From assembly GCA_963747535.1 (NCBI GenBank), contig CAVVFX010000001.1:1-64000 (forward strand): a stretch of 64,000 bases of DNA, in the 5' to 3' direction. This document shows positions 44,261 to 54,172 of this stretch, one piece after another. Made by a program: the position numbers and the translations under genes. The notes below the pieces were generated by a model. It did not search any database and was not told the origin of the DNA. It saw only the letters and a list, made by a program, of their open reading frames with translations. Within the stretch, counting starts at the first letter, position 1, and every line of letters begins with the position of its first letter. The stretch is from CAVVFX01 sp963747535 (GTDB taxonomy: Bacteria; Acidobacteriota; Terriglobia; Bryobacterales; Bryobacteraceae).

Positions 44261-44620
44261 CTATCCCGGGGCGGCGAACCGCTCCAACAGCACCTTTCCG
44301 ATGCTGCCTTGCATCAAATACGCTTTCAACTCCTGGATGCTGATGCCGAGTGCCCGCGCCATCGTTTCGGCAAAGCTCTCATGGGCCTGCTGCACAAATC
44401 CGCGCTCCTGCAGATGGCAGCGAACCGTTTCGCGCCAAAGGCCAGTGGGACCGAGCTCGTCTAACTCGGCCCGGAGTTGAGCAACAGCTGCGCTGCCCTG
44501 ATGCTCTGCCAGCCGGAGAAGCTTATCGCGGACGCCAGCCAAGCTGCCCCATCCGATCCCAGCGGCAACAACGGTGACGAATGTTTTCTCAAGCTTCTCC
44601 AGCCCGTCTGCAAATAGTGC
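44261..44620 (-). pseudogene. Phage-block small gene lacking a start
   Basis: Open leftward frame of about 118 codons, FADGLEKLEKTFVTVVAAGI followed by RDKLLRLAEHQGSAAVAQLR and ALGISIQELKAYLMQGSIGK. It begins directly after the stop of the preceding gene in the same frame and has no start codon before TTG 44,542. An ATG in the wrong frame (ATGAGCAC) at the expected spot suggests a one-base indel. Function unknown. Confidence 0.5.
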
Positions 44621-44895
44621 TCATCGCGATTTCATTGCCGGTGATTTGATCGGTAAGCTCTCAATCCAAGTCTCCAGTTCCTGTTCCGTGAATTCCTTAC
44701 CCCCAATGCGGCATTGACCGAAATCGATAACCTCCCAAACTGTGCCGCCAGGCTCCCAGTACGCTTGCAGGTTGCTCCTTCTAGACTTGGCTTACGGTCC
44801 ATGCACGTTACGACGATGCGAAATCGCTGTAGCGGACCCCGCACTGGCGTAAGTCGATGCTCAAGCCGGCAGATCCGCCTGTCGAGCGCCCTCAT
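44621..44895 (-). pseudogene. Frameshifted small phage-block gene
   Basis: Starts MRALDRRICRLEHRLTPVRG and LQRFRIVVTCMDRKPSLEG. After a one-base shift near 44,760 the better frame continues LQAYWEPGGTVWEVIDFGQC, then GGKEFTEQELETWIESLPIK to TGA 44,621. The combined product looks like a small phage protein with an N-terminal coiled segment and a beta-rich end. A shorter relative is at 59,120. Confidence 0.55.
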
Positions 44896-45172
44896 TAGTT
44901 TGGCCCCTGCAAAAGCGACGTGTTGTGATTGAGCGCATTCTCCGCGGCATCTGCGGCGTCAGCATGGCGATGATCCGATCGGCAATGGCGAGCGCCGCGC
45001 CTGGGGGAAATGGTTTGGCCGGTGACGCTGAAGGGTCGAGCAACAGAGCGTCTGTCCAGTCGGTGAAAATCCTTTCCCAGTACGTGAACCACTGCTCCGA
45101 ATGGGGCACGAGCCCGCTTGCCTCGTTCAATCGTGTTTCGAGCTTGCGAACCCGCTGCAGAAGATTGGGCAT
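44861..45172 (-). CDS. Small phage-block protein with N-terminal coiled coil
   Basis: 103 residues beginning MPNLLQRVRKLETRLNEASG and SEQWFTYWERIFTDWTDALL. It follows the HTH gene by 6 bases and overlaps the next. The last 30 residues are probably out of the conserved part. Unknown role; its order after the HTH gene is repeated, in reduced form, at 59,025. Confidence 0.5.
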   Translation of the reverse strand: MPNLLQRVRKLETRLNEASGLVPHSEQWFTYWERIFTDWTDALLLDPSASPAKPFPPGAALAIADRIIAMLTPQMPRRMRSITTRRFCRGQTNEGARQADLPA

Positions 45173-45178
45173 ACCGCC

Positions 45179-45571
45179 TCATCGCGCCTGCTTCGCCGAC
45201 TCGGCGGCGCGCTCCAACTCCGCCACTCGCGCTTCGATGTCCTCGATCTCAATCGCCTTGGCCGCGTGATTGAAGATTGCCTCTGCTGCGCGAACTTTGA
45301 CGGACGCCGGCGTGCTCGCATCGATCATCGTCTTTAGCAGTGTGGTGGCCGCCGCGGAAGTACCCTGCTGGAGCCGCGCCACGGCCTGGCCGTACGCAGC
45401 ACGTTTTGCGGAGCGGTACTCGCTGTCGAAGTCCGGATTCTTCATCCAACGGAGCAGCGTCTTTGTGGCAACGCCGATCGACTTTGCGGCCTCGTCCACG
45501 TTCCGCTGCGTGAGAAGCGCAGCAATAGCTTCTTCCTGTTTCCGCCCGAATTTTGAGCCGTGGCCGGTCAT
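45179..45571 (-). CDS. Homeodomain-like phage HTH protein (copy 1)
   Basis: 130 residues. KFGRKQEEAIAALLTQRNVD, EAAKSIGVATKTLLRWMKNP is an HTH of the small-terminase/phage homeodomain kind. It is followed by helical QGTSAAATTLLKTMIDASTP and a C-terminal coiled coil (EDIEARVAELERAAES). It is about half identical to the protein at 58,623. Probably a DNA-packaging or regulatory protein; not certain. Confidence 0.75.
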   Translation of the reverse strand: MTGHGSKFGRKQEEAIAALLTQRNVDEAAKSIGVATKTLLRWMKNPDFDSEYRSAKRAAYGQAVARLQQGTSAAATTLLKTMIDASTPASVKVRAAEAIFNHAAKAIEIEDIEARVAELERAAESAKQAR

Positions 45572-45911
45572 CTGGTAAGTTCTGCGGATATCTGCCTTCG
45601 GGTTGCGTTACACCAACGAGTGATCGAGACGTTTCCTTTATGTGCGTTAATTACGAGTTCCCCACCGTCACGTCCGGATATTGGCACTGAGTACTGCAGC
45701 AGCGCGTGCCTATAGGGACATTGCTTTCCAACTTTGCGGTCCGCCGTTGTAACGAAGCGAGCGCCATCGGCTATCCCTTGCGACCATCATCTGCACCACT
45801 TTTGACCATCGAAGATTTATTGCGAAACCAAGCAGAATTGTCTTGCTCGTGTTCCCGAACGGAGTGATGAATGTCGTGACCGCGGTAATCACCGCGCAAA
45901 GGACAAAGACG
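45572..45911. other. Divergent control region
   Basis: Lies between the leftward HTH gene and the rightward DUF3489 gene. It holds no gene; a perfect inverted repeat near its right end is listed separately. Confidence 0.5.
45881..45896. promoter_or_regulatory. Inverted repeat before DUF3489 gene
   Basis: CGCGGT-aatc-ACCGCG, perfect 6+6 repeat, 15 bases before ATG 45,912 and just ahead of its AAAGGA ribosome site. It could be an operator or a leader hairpin controlling translation. Confidence 0.45.
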
Positions 45912-46817
45912 ATGAAACACTTTACAATCGATTCCGAAAACAACATCACCTTCCACGCTTCCCGAAAGGCCGCCCGCGAAACCGGCTCCGGCGTGTTCTC
46001 GACCGAAGAGCAGTTTGCCGATCTCATCGGAAACGACAACCAGCGGCTGCTCGACATCTGGAACAGCCTGCCAGGCGTGAAGGCGGTAACGAAGTTCGCT
46101 AACCGCAAGACAGCCACTGAGAGAATTTGGCGTGCGATTCAGAGCCTGGGAGGGCCCATCGCTCCTGCCCCGGAACCGGAAGCCCCGACCGAGATTGCGG
46201 TAGCGGAGCCGGTCGCTCAACCGCAACCCAAGCCCGCCTCTGAGAGCGCAGCCCCGCCGGCCGTCAGCGAGCCCTCGATCCCGGCCGCGGAACAACAGCC
46301 CGAACCCGCCGCTGCCAGCCAACAGCAGGAGCCGAGCGTAGCGCCAGTCGAAGCCGCCCAACAAACCACCCCCTTCGACGACGAAGCTGGTGCCGAGCCT
46401 CAGGCTACCAGCGAGCCCGCAGCCGGCCAGCCCGAAACTGCACCCAAACCTGAGACGCAGCAGAACGCAGCAACGCCGACGGCGGAATCGGAAACCGTAG
46501 CCAACGTTAGCGCACAGGCGGCCGACGTCGCGCCGAAGACGCCCGCCGCGACCAAGAAGGCCACCCGCTCGAAGAAAGCGCCCGTCGCCGCCACCAACGC
46601 CAGCGTACCGCGCGAGGGCAGCAAGACCAGCCGCGTCATCGCGATGCTCAAACGCGAAGGCGGCGCGACGCTGGAGGAGATTATGGCCGAGATGGGCTGG
46701 TTGAAACACACCACGCGAGCCATGTTGAGCGCCGGCGGCTCGCTTACGAAGAAGCACGGACTGATCGTAATCAGCGAGAAAGTTGGCGACCAGCGGAGGT
46801 TTTCCATCAAAGCCTGA
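45912..46817 (+). CDS. DUF3489 domain protein
   Basis: 301 residues from ATG 45,912 (AAAGGA eight bases upstream). Order: a globular N-terminal part (MKHFTIDSENNITFHASRKA, FADLIGNDNQRLLDIWNSLP); about 130 residues of Pro/Ala/Glu-rich linker; a Lys-rich patch (TKKATRSKKAP); and the C-terminal DUF3489 winged-helix-like domain (SKTSRVIAMLKREGGATLEE, MGWLKHTTRAMLSAG). Such proteins sit in phage-derived loci. A truncated relative is at 59,496. Confidence 0.88.
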   Translation: MKHFTIDSENNITFHASRKAARETGSGVFSTEEQFADLIGNDNQRLLDIWNSLPGVKAVTKFANRKTATERIWRAIQSLGGPIAPAPEPEAPTEIAVAEPVAQPQPKPASESAAPPAVSEPSIPAAEQQPEPAAASQQQEPSVAPVEAAQQTTPFDDEAGAEPQATSEPAAGQPETAPKPETQQNAATPTAESETVANVSAQAADVAPKTPAATKKATRSKKAPVAATNASVPREGSKTSRVIAMLKREGGATLEEIMAEMGWLKHTTRAMLSAGGSLTKKHGLIVISEKVGDQRRFSIKA

Positions 46818-47134
46818 GCCAATCGAACATTTCCTCCGCCGCCGGCTTCAATCCCGGCGGCTCTTTTCGTTGTGGGCTCATGGTCAACGCTGCCTACCTC
46901 CCTCGCCTTCTGCTCGACCCCCCTCCTTCTGCGCCGAGCCGGGTAATTGTCGGTGGCGGGCATTATATCTGTTTCTGGTTTGGATCCCCGCCTCGTCTTG
47001 CAAAGTCGTGCCTTGGCCGACGTGCCAAGCGGTCCTCCATTAGAGCGAACGTGGGTCCAACGTGGCGCAACAGTGGCCAAACCTCAGCCGGCTCGCAGTG
47101 GGCGTAGTTCCTCGCCGCGCGGCAGGGGTCCGAT
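46818..47134. other. Intergenic stretch
   Basis: No gene is supported. The first 50 bases downstream of the DUF3489 gene contain GCCGCCGGCTTC-aatcccg-GCGGC, a possible terminator hairpin. Confidence 0.4.
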
Positions 47135-47200
47135 TCATTTAGCGTGACGCTTCTCGGCGATCTGATCGAACGTCCGCCCGTCGTCCTCCAGGGTTGCCGT
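47135..47200 (-). pseudogene. DNA methyltransferase C-terminal tail remnant
   Basis: The minus strand reads TATLEDDGRTFDQIAEKRHA then stop. The same ending closes the methyltransferases at 52,026 (ATLAGDGRTFEQIAEERKQV) and 57,026 (ATLEGDGRTFDAVARERMKV). Only this tail survives. Confidence 0.7.
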
Positions 47201-47290
47201 CTAGTTTCGTGTCGAATGAAGTATTTTGCGGTTTCTTGCTGCAGGATCAAGTTTTTTGCGGGCGGATGAAGTTTTGTGCTCCAGAATGAA
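47201..47290 (-). repeat. Degenerate short repeats like an IS21 end
   Basis: On the minus strand ACTTCATTC, ACTTCATCC, ACTTGATCC and ACTTCATTC recur at intervals of about 20-30 bases. Multiple end repeats of this kind are typical of IS21-family elements, so this may be a leftover IS21 end joined to the methyltransferase tail. No istA/istB genes are present. Confidence 0.4.
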
Positions 47291-47368
47291 GTCGATTGCC
47301 GCAGCGAGGGATGGGTGAACCCTTCAACCGAGCGAAGGCCGTCGGCAGTACGCACTTAGTGCCCCTTC

Positions 47369-47666
47369 TTAACACGGCACTTGATTCCAGAACGGATCGT
47401 TGGAGTCGATGTCCGTGGGGCTGGTGCCATCTTGGCTGGCCAAGGCCACGCCAGTGAAAGTTCCTGCTCGCCACCGAAATCAAATTGCCAGACATGTCGT
47501 AATTCTTGAACTGGACGATGCCCTTGGCCGTGTAATAACAATTCTCAACTCGCTATGTCCCTGACCATCCTCCTGAACCTTCCCGCAATCCACGTCAAAC
47601 GCGCCCAATGCCCGGACCGTCAAATTCGTCGGCGACTCAGGTATGGTGCAATTCGGATTGCGATAC
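47369..47666 (-). pseudogene. Frameshifted fragment of an unknown protein
   Basis: Directly after the stop of the glycosidase-like gene the leftward frames read NEYRNPNCTIPESPTNLTVR and FDVDCGKVQEDGQGHSE. Another frame then reads CYYTAKGIVQFKNYDMSGNL, and a third reads FTGVALASQDGTSPTDIDSN before ending NDPFWNQVPC. Three frames of good sequence in order suggest one gene with two shifts. No family recognised; the content looks extracellular. Confidence 0.45.
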
Positions 47667-49930
47667 TCATTCTGAGGCGAGCGCGGCCGGGATCTCGTGA
47701 TCAATGAGATAGCGACAGTTGAGGATCTTCTCCACTAGATCGAGCGGAGTGTAGTAGTAGTGATTCGACGCTTCATACCCGATCGTGGAGTTGCGCTTTC
47801 GCGCAGCGGTACTGGCGCCGGGCCAGATCGATCTCCTGCTCGGCGAGGGTGCGCATTCTCACCAGAGCGGCCTTGTCCAAACGCGAGCGTAGGATATAGA
47901 ACTCCACTTGTTCGGCCACGCTCTGGAAATGGTTGTAGCAGCTTTCGGCGATGGCCAGATCTGCTTGTGCGGCCGCCTTCGCTGCCGGCCGTGCCTTGAT
48001 AATTCCAGCGCGGAATATGTCCAGACCTCGTTGCCATCCAGCGGCCAGCTTAGTGAATTGATCGAGCACCACCTGAGGAGGGTAGGCTCCGCACCATGTC
48101 TTGAGATCATCGTAAGGGAACAGCATCACGGTAGCGAGTAATCCCGTCGGGCGGAAGCGCAGCGGATTGGCCGGTCCGTGCTGTGTCGGGATGGTATAGA
48201 TTGCCACACCGTATGGGAACTCGCGGAACGCTTCACTGAACTGGCGCCAGGCAGCGCGGATTTCCGGTGCAGCGGCCTCGCCGTATCGCTGTGCGGCCAA
48301 GTCCAAAAGAATCCGGTCACGCGAAGGACGGGATTCATAATAGTGCGCTTGCGCCGCCTCCAGATTCGGCGACGGGTAGCCGCCACAAGTCCAGGATGCC
48401 ATCAGCCCTTCGACACCCGCGCGCGCAAGGTTCTCACAATGTTCCGCTACCAGGTCCAACACCGGAATGTACGGGACCGCGGAGATTTCCCAAGTGTTAT
48501 TGAACTGCACCTTGGCCAGAATCCTGATGCCGCGATCCCTCGCCAGTTGCCAGTTGCGCCGAGCCCGCGGGCCGGGGCCCGGGACCGACATCGAGTATTC
48601 AGCGACGCTTGTGTCGATGCCGCCGCGATGCACCGGCTGCTCCCACTCACTGATACTCATGAAACCAGTATCTTGCGGGAGTAACGGGATTAGATTGCGG
48701 GCCAGCGTGTCTCCCCAGCCCCAATCCCAATTGATCAGTTCGGCCGACTGGCTGGATCGCCGGATTCCATCGTGAAACGTCTGTATCAGTTCGCCGATCG
48801 CGTCCCAGCTTTGGCGTTTGGAACAGCGGGGGCATCGCCGGCGGCAGGCGCCCCCGCACCCCACGCACCAACGCGAGAGAAGCAGTTGGTCCAGTTCTCT
48901 GACATCGTGATAGTGAAAAAACCGCCGAGACCTGGAACCTGGTCGAGAATGTGCGCGAGGGCACCGCTAATCCACTCGCGCACTTGGGGCGTGGAGGTGC
49001 ACATCGCGTACATGCCTCCCTCGGTGGACCGCCCGCGGATGTCCGGGTGCTTCTTAAAGAAGGCCGCAGGCATGGAGCGGGGCTCGTTCAAATATAGATA
49101 GATCCTGATCCCGAAGCGGGACGCCCGGTCCACCAATTGACGCAACCTGGCGAGACGGACCGGTGCGCCGTCGCCGAACTCGGGAAACTCGGTTGAAGGT
49201 GCGAGTTGGCTCAGCAGGGCCTGCATCCAGACGCCGTTGATGCCGTCGCGCGCTAGCTTTTCCAGGTAGCCATCAGGGAACGGATCGATCTCCGGTTCGG
49301 TCAGTGGGTCGCCGTAGAGAGCGAGATACGAGTAAAGGTAGCGCGGATTCCAGATCGCCGCCCGCTCTTCCCGTGGCGGAGCAGGGGATCTCGCGCTCAA
49401 CTGGCTGACGAAATCAAACAGGTTCTCGCCCTCTTCTTTGAGGCTCGATCCCATTGCTTGCTCAACGATCCTGCGAATGCGCGCGGCTGCTTCACGCTCA
49501 TCCCGCGACGGCGCCCGATATCGCAGCTCCTCGCAACGCGGTTTAGGCCCCAGCTTGATGGCAAGAAAATCGTCCTCCTTCAGGGTGAAGGCGAACTTGC
49601 GCTCGTCCCAACCGAGCAGTTCGATGAGTTGGCTCTCGGGGAGTACGTGCCAGTTCTGGCGGATGACGGTGATATAGATGTGGCGCAGCAGATCGTGCCT
49701 GAGATCGCGTTTCTTCGGAAGCCCCATGGAATAGCCAACGTCGAGCACGTTGCGCTCGCGCGTGCGAAGCAACCGCGCCATCTGCGTGGTGGGCGCCAAT
49801 TCCCAGTTTCGCCAGACGAATAGATGAAGGCGGCTGGGGAAGTGTGGTTCTGGGATCGGCTCCGCGGCACATCGTCGGCTGCCAGAGTCCAAACTACCGG
49901 GGTAAGCGAAATAAATTGGCGCCGGTTCAT
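47667..49930 (-). pseudogene. Tat-exported glycoside-hydrolase-like protein with three frameshifts
   Basis: ATG 49,930 opens MNRRQFISLTPVVWTLA, a Tat-like leader. The frame then shifts near 49,890 into PEPHFPSRLHLFVWRNWELA, which runs to SENWTNCFSRVGAWG. It shifts again near 48,850 into AIGELIQTFHDGIRRSSQSA, and near 47,780 into STIGYEASNHYYYTPLDLVE, ending at TGA 47,667. Joined, it resembles a family of about 730-residue secreted proteins with a (beta/alpha)8 hydrolase core (GVWMQALLSQLAP, YLYLNEPRSMP, SWTCGGYPSPNLE). The stepwise shifts show it is dead, unless they are sequencing errors. Confidence 0.75.
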
Positions 49931-49961
49931 GATTTCCGCATCAGCCCCTTCCTATTAGACT

Positions 49962-51284
49962 CTAAAGCATCAAAACTCCACGGGTTGTGTAAACAGAAAC
50001 CTTCTCCTTGTAGACGATCGCCCGTGCGAGCGCATTCACGGTGGCCGAGATTCCATCGATCCGGGACGAGCTCTTCGACCGTTCCGGCTTGCTGAACATC
50101 AAATTATCATTCGATTCCTTAGCCGTTACATATGACGCATTCCATCGCAGCACCGGATGTCCGCCGTGGTAAAGCTTCCCGTTCGTTACAAGTTCCAGGA
50201 GTTTTTTCGAGGGCTCCGAGAGGCTCAAAACTCCCTGACGAATCTCCACGCAAACATGACCTTCCTCAATCAGCGGCACCGATAGTTGCCGCGAATTCCA
50301 TGGGTCGAGGCAGATCTCCTGAAGATCGAACAACTCCGCGGCCCACTCCAAACGAGCCTGGACGTCGCGGTAATCGATCACGTCGCCGGGACAAGACTCC
50401 ATGAATCCTTGGCTCACCCACTGTCCATAAGGCATCCCGTCCCGAAGTTCGCGCTTTCGAATGCCCTTCTCCGGAATCCAGAAGAATGCCAGCACATCGT
50501 ATCCATCGTCATCGGTGGGGAAGACGAGTGAAACGGCGGTCAGGTCCGTGGTCATGGAAAGGTCTACGCCGGCCCAACAGCGCCGCTCAATGAAGCGTTT
50601 CATCAGGTCATGAGGTAGCGGCCGGACTTTATCATCGTCGGATTTGCGAAGCAGACCCGCCGCCTGCCATTCCCCGGCCGACGCATCCCACCTGGCCATA
50701 TCGATCGCGCGGTTTTCTTTCTGATCCCAAATGTTCAGGTAGTACCGTTTGAAACTGGTTAGATCTGCTTCCGCGGAGTGAGAAATGTATTTCTCCCGGA
50801 CCTTCTCGCTGTCCAGGAAACCGCCGTTTTGCTTGAGCGATGGATTGGCTTTGACCCAGGTATCCAGTTCGGCGGGATCATCGTTTCGGTCTGCACAGTA
50901 AATGCGGCCGTAGAACTTAGGATCTTCAACAATACCTTCCGTGATTTTCCGGGTCTTCTCGTGCTGCCGCCAGGCGAGCGGAGATTCATTCTGTATACCC
51001 GCAGTGGTGATTGCCAGGGTCAGGGTCTGCCGCCGGGTGATTCCGCCATCCGATAGCACGTGCCAGTTTTCGAGTTGCTTGCGGGTCTTCCAGCGGTGAA
51101 CCTCATCCGCAATCACGCACGCAGGATTTACACCGTCGCCCAGATCCCCGTCCGCGGCGATTGCGGCGTAGAACGAGTCCGGATCAGTGCGCTTGATGAT
51201 TCGGTTGGTGCTGCGAATAATCCGTAGTCGCCTTCTTAGGATCGGCGACTGCTCGACCGAACTGAACGTGCTCGAAAGTGGCAC
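49962..51284 (-). pseudogene. Phage terminase large subunit lacking its N-terminus
   Basis: 440-residue frame. Conserved sequence begins only at about residue 17 (LRRRLRIIRSTNRIIKRTDP) and includes the Walker B part ACVIADEVHRWKTRKQ and the nuclease half (CWAGVDLSMTTDLTAVSLVF, ICLDPWNSRQL). The Walker A region, normally about 140-170 residues upstream, is missing. The first residues overlap the 3' end of the methyltransferase gene in another frame. A deletion probably removed the terminase start. Confidence 0.8.
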
Positions 51285-52029
51285 CCGTTCCGGCGAGCGT
51301 TGCGCTCTTGCCGGTGAACTCTTGCCAGCGTTGCACGATACAATCGACGTACCGCGGGTCGATTTCCATTAGGCGCGCAACTCTAGCGAGACGCTCACAG
51401 CCGATCAGGGTCGAGCCGGAGCCCCCGAATAGATCCACCACGATGTCGCCGGCTTTACTGCTATTCAACAGGGCGCGCTCGACAAGCTCAATGGGTTTGG
51501 CGGTGGGATGAATCCGGTTGGCGGCGGGCTTTTTCTCTTCCCACAAGGTGGATTGCGATTTATCGCCATACCAGGGATCTTTCTGTCCGGCGACGTGAGC
51601 GTAGAAAATCGGTTCGTGTCTGAATTTGTACCGGCCAAATCCCCAAGCAAAGGTATTTTTCGCCCAGATAATCTGGCACCGAACCTCGAATCCGGCGGAT
51701 TCCATGGCGTTCTGAAACTCGCGCTGCCAGGAGGAGGAATGGCAGACGTAGATGCTGGCGCCCGGCTTGACCAACGCCCGGTACGAGACAAAGATCGCTT
51801 CCAGAAACTCCCGGAACTGCTCGGGAGTCATCTTGTCACCGGCGATCTTCAGCCGCTCTTCGGTGTAGCCTTCGTAATCGACGTTGTAGGGCGGATCGGT
51901 AAAAACCAGGTCGCCGGCATCTCCGGCCATTAGTCGATGAAGATCGCTCTGAACGGTCGCATCGCCGCATAGAACCCTATGGCGTGGCTTCTTCGGCGGG
52001 AACTCCCGGCCGCAGCATTTGCAGATCAT
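51184..52029 (-). CDS. Adenine/cytosine-N4 DNA methyltransferase
   Basis: 281 residues. N-terminal CxxC zinc knuckle (MICKCCGREFPPKKPRHRVL), then VFTDPPYNVDYEG (motif IV, DPPY), then FGGSGSTLIGCE (motif I). This IV-before-I order marks a beta-class N6-adenine or N4-cytosine methyltransferase. The last 30 or so residues (after ATLAGTGATFEHVQF) come from the junction with the truncated terminase. It overlaps the next upstream gene by 4 bases. Part of the phage block. Confidence 0.85.
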   Translation of the reverse strand: MICKCCGREFPPKKPRHRVLCGDATVQSDLHRLMAGDAGDLVFTDPPYNVDYEGYTEERLKIAGDKMTPEQFREFLEAIFVSYRALVKPGASIYVCHSSSWQREFQNAMESAGFEVRCQIIWAKNTFAWGFGRYKFRHEPIFYAHVAGQKDPWYGDKSQSTLWEEKKPAANRIHPTAKPIELVERALLNSSKAGDIVVDLFGGSGSTLIGCERLARVARLMEIDPRYVDCIVQRWQEFTGKSATLAGTGATFEHVQFGRAVADPKKATTDYSQHQPNHQAH

Positions 52030-52994
52030 GCGGGCACCTGCTTTCGCTCTTCGGCGATCTGCTCAAAGGTTCGACCGTCACCGGCCAGCGTTGCGTTCGC
52101 TCCCGCGAGTTGCTGCCATCGGAGAACGATCACATCACAGTACAGTGGCGAGATTTCGCAACCGAAACCGTTACGGTTAAGCACATGGGCGGCGGCTATG
52201 GTTGTGCCGGACCCCATGAACGGATCGAACACGACGTCTCCGGCGTCGGAGAATGCCTTGATAAAGAACTCCACCAGCGCCCGGGGAAACGGCGCCGAGT
52301 GCGAGCCTTGGCTCGATTCACTTTTCACCTCGATGACATTGCTTGGTCGCGCCAGTCCTTGGTGGCGTCCGTCTTCATCGGAAGCGCCTGGTTTCGTTGC
52401 GGCTCTGCCCCGAGCACCGGTACCCAGCAATCCGCTGCCGGACTTCGATTTGGGATTCTCGGGCGAGTAATCGAAACAGTCTGCGGACGCATGACTAACA
52501 GCGTCGGGCCGGAATTTGATCTCCGGCTGCCGGCAGAAATGGTACACGGGCTCGAATGCGTTTTTAAAGCGATTATTCCATCCTCCCGGCACGCCGTTGT
52601 CGGTCTTCCGCCAGCAGAATTCATCGACAAACCGCCATCCTCACTGGCGCCGGTGAGCAATCACCAGATCCGCAACGTAGAGGCTACGCTCACCATCCTG
52701 CGCGTGCGGTTTGATATTCAAAAAATAGCTGCCATCGGGTGCCAGGTTGGCCGCGATGATATCAGCCACGGATTTGTACCATGCTACGTATTCTTCCGGC
52801 GGGATTGGGCTGAAGCCGCTTGATTCGTCATACCGCCGCTGGCTCGCGTACGGCGGCGACGTGATCACCACGTTGGCCCTAGATCGATCGAACAGCCGCG
52901 CGACCGTTGCGGGATCGCGTGAATCCCCGCAGACCAAACGATGGCGCGGCGTTTTCGGAACGAATTCTCGACCACAGCACCGGCAGAACATCAA
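52026..52994 (-). pseudogene. DNA methyltransferase with an in-frame stop
   Basis: ATG 52,994 opens a CxxC knuckle (MMFCRCCGREFVPKTPRHRL) and ANVVITSPPYASQRRYDESS (motif IV, SPPY). The frame stops at TGA 52,641-52,643 after IAHRRQ and continues without shift as GWRFVDEFCWRKTDNGVPGG to FDPFMGSGTTIAAAHVL (motif I) and TLAGDGRTFEQIAEE. A Trp codon TGG probably became TGA. All other parts are normal. Confidence 0.88.
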
Positions 52995-52997
52995 TTC

Positions 52998-53522
52998 TCA
53001 CCTCCACAGTGCTGGGCAGATGCACGGATCGCCGAGCAGCCAGAGATCGCCGGGTCGTGAAACCGCAACCTCGGGCACCTCGGGCACAGCGTCCGCCTTA
53101 TCGTCTTCGTCGGGGTCGGCAAGCAGCGATTGGAATTCCATCTCGTTGAATCCGGTGAGCAGGAGGTTCACGTCGAGGCCCTTAAGCTCAAGTAACTCCG
53201 CGCCCAGCATCTCCATGTCCCACTGGACTTCCTCGTGACTCCTGTTGTCCATCAAACGATACGCTTTGATCTGCGCCGGCGTAAGATCGGAGGCGACATG
53301 CACCGGGACTTCCGTCATGCCCAGTTTCTTCGCGGCGCGAAGTCTGACGTGGCCTACGATGATGACTCCCTCGACATCCACCACGATCGGTTGCCGCCAG
53401 CCAAACTCTTTAATCGATGCCGCGACCTTATCGACCGCAGCTTCGGTGATCTTCCGTACGTTCCGGGCATATTCGATGGGCCTGTCAATCGGCCACATTT
53501 CGATCAGCATTTGAATGTTCAT
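52998..53522 (-). CDS. ParB-like nuclease-domain protein, truncated
   Basis: 174 residues: WPIDRPIEYARNVRKITEAA, IVVDVEGVIIVGHVRLRAAK is the ParB/Srx-like domain. It ends RPGDLWLLGDPCICPALWR, where relatives such as the protein at 57,026 continue straight into a methyltransferase (GDLWLCGSHRILCGDAT). So it is probably the N-terminal half of such a fusion, cut by a deletion next to the following methyltransferase gene. Confidence 0.75.
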   Translation of the reverse strand: MNIQMLIEMWPIDRPIEYARNVRKITEAAVDKVAASIKEFGWRQPIVVDVEGVIIVGHVRLRAAKKLGMTEVPVHVASDLTPAQIKAYRLMDNRSHEEVQWDMEMLGAELLELKGLDVNLLLTGFNEMEFQSLLADPDEDDKADAVPEVPEVAVSRPGDLWLLGDPCICPALWR

Positions 53523-54058
53523 TGAACGGTCTCCGTAGGTGAAGTCTTGCTAACTCTCGGTTGCATCAACAACGACATAAGATCGTCTTCGGCCGCATCC
53601 TTGCGCTCTACCGCCAGGCGTACCCGGCTGACTGGCGACAACCCAAATTCAGAACAAAACGCCTTCATAAGCATTAGTGCCCGATCGCGAACATGTAGCC
53701 CCGGATGTGGACGCACGTCAACAGTCTCCATCTGGCCGGTGGCTTGGTTGCGCTCTTTTTTCGCCACCAATTTTCCCTGCGATTCGATGGTTTCATACAG
53801 TTCCACATATGTCTGGTATCCGACGCAGGCACCTTCCAGCGCGTCGGGCCTGGAATCGAGGTGCATCGCTTCGAGTTCCTCGCTCCAGAAGCGCCAGGCG
53901 TATCGAGCCTTTCCTTTCAGATGTTTGGGACATGGCGGCAGACCCCGAGCCGGCTTCGGCTCAGCCTTTTCCTTGGCTTCGAGTTTGTGCACGCCGTGCT
54001 TCCTCGGGTCGCCCTCGGCGATCTGCTGGGCCGTCGATTTTGGCTTTCTTCCTCTCAT
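53519..54058 (-). CDS. Phage terminase small subunit, P27 family
   Basis: 179 residues. MRGRKPKSTAQQIAEGDPRK at the start, LPPCPKHLKGKARYAWRFWS, and CSEFGLSPVSRVRLAVERKD match the P27 small-terminase family. It should recognise phage DNA for packaging with the (now broken) large subunit. It overlaps the ParB-like gene by 4 bases. Confidence 0.88.
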   Translation of the reverse strand: MRGRKPKSTAQQIAEGDPRKHGVHKLEAKEKAEPKPARGLPPCPKHLKGKARYAWRFWSEELEAMHLDSRPDALEGACVGYQTYVELYETIESQGKLVAKKERNQATGQMETVDVRPHPGLHVRDRALMLMKAFCSEFGLSPVSRVRLAVERKDAAEDDLMSLLMQPRVSKTSPTETVQ

Positions 54059-54172
54059 TTCTGGCCTTCTATCCTCGATTTGAATTTCGCGGATTCTCTC
54101 ACGTGGGTAGCGCGTGGTCGTCGAACGCCGGTCTGGAGGGATTTAGACCGGCTATACCGGTCCCCCCAGCCG

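Noticed and set aside
45771..46757. Leftward 328-residue frame rich in Gly, Arg and Leu
   Set aside because: It is the antisense of the Pro/Ala/Glu-rich linker of the DUF3489 gene; no start signal and no domain.
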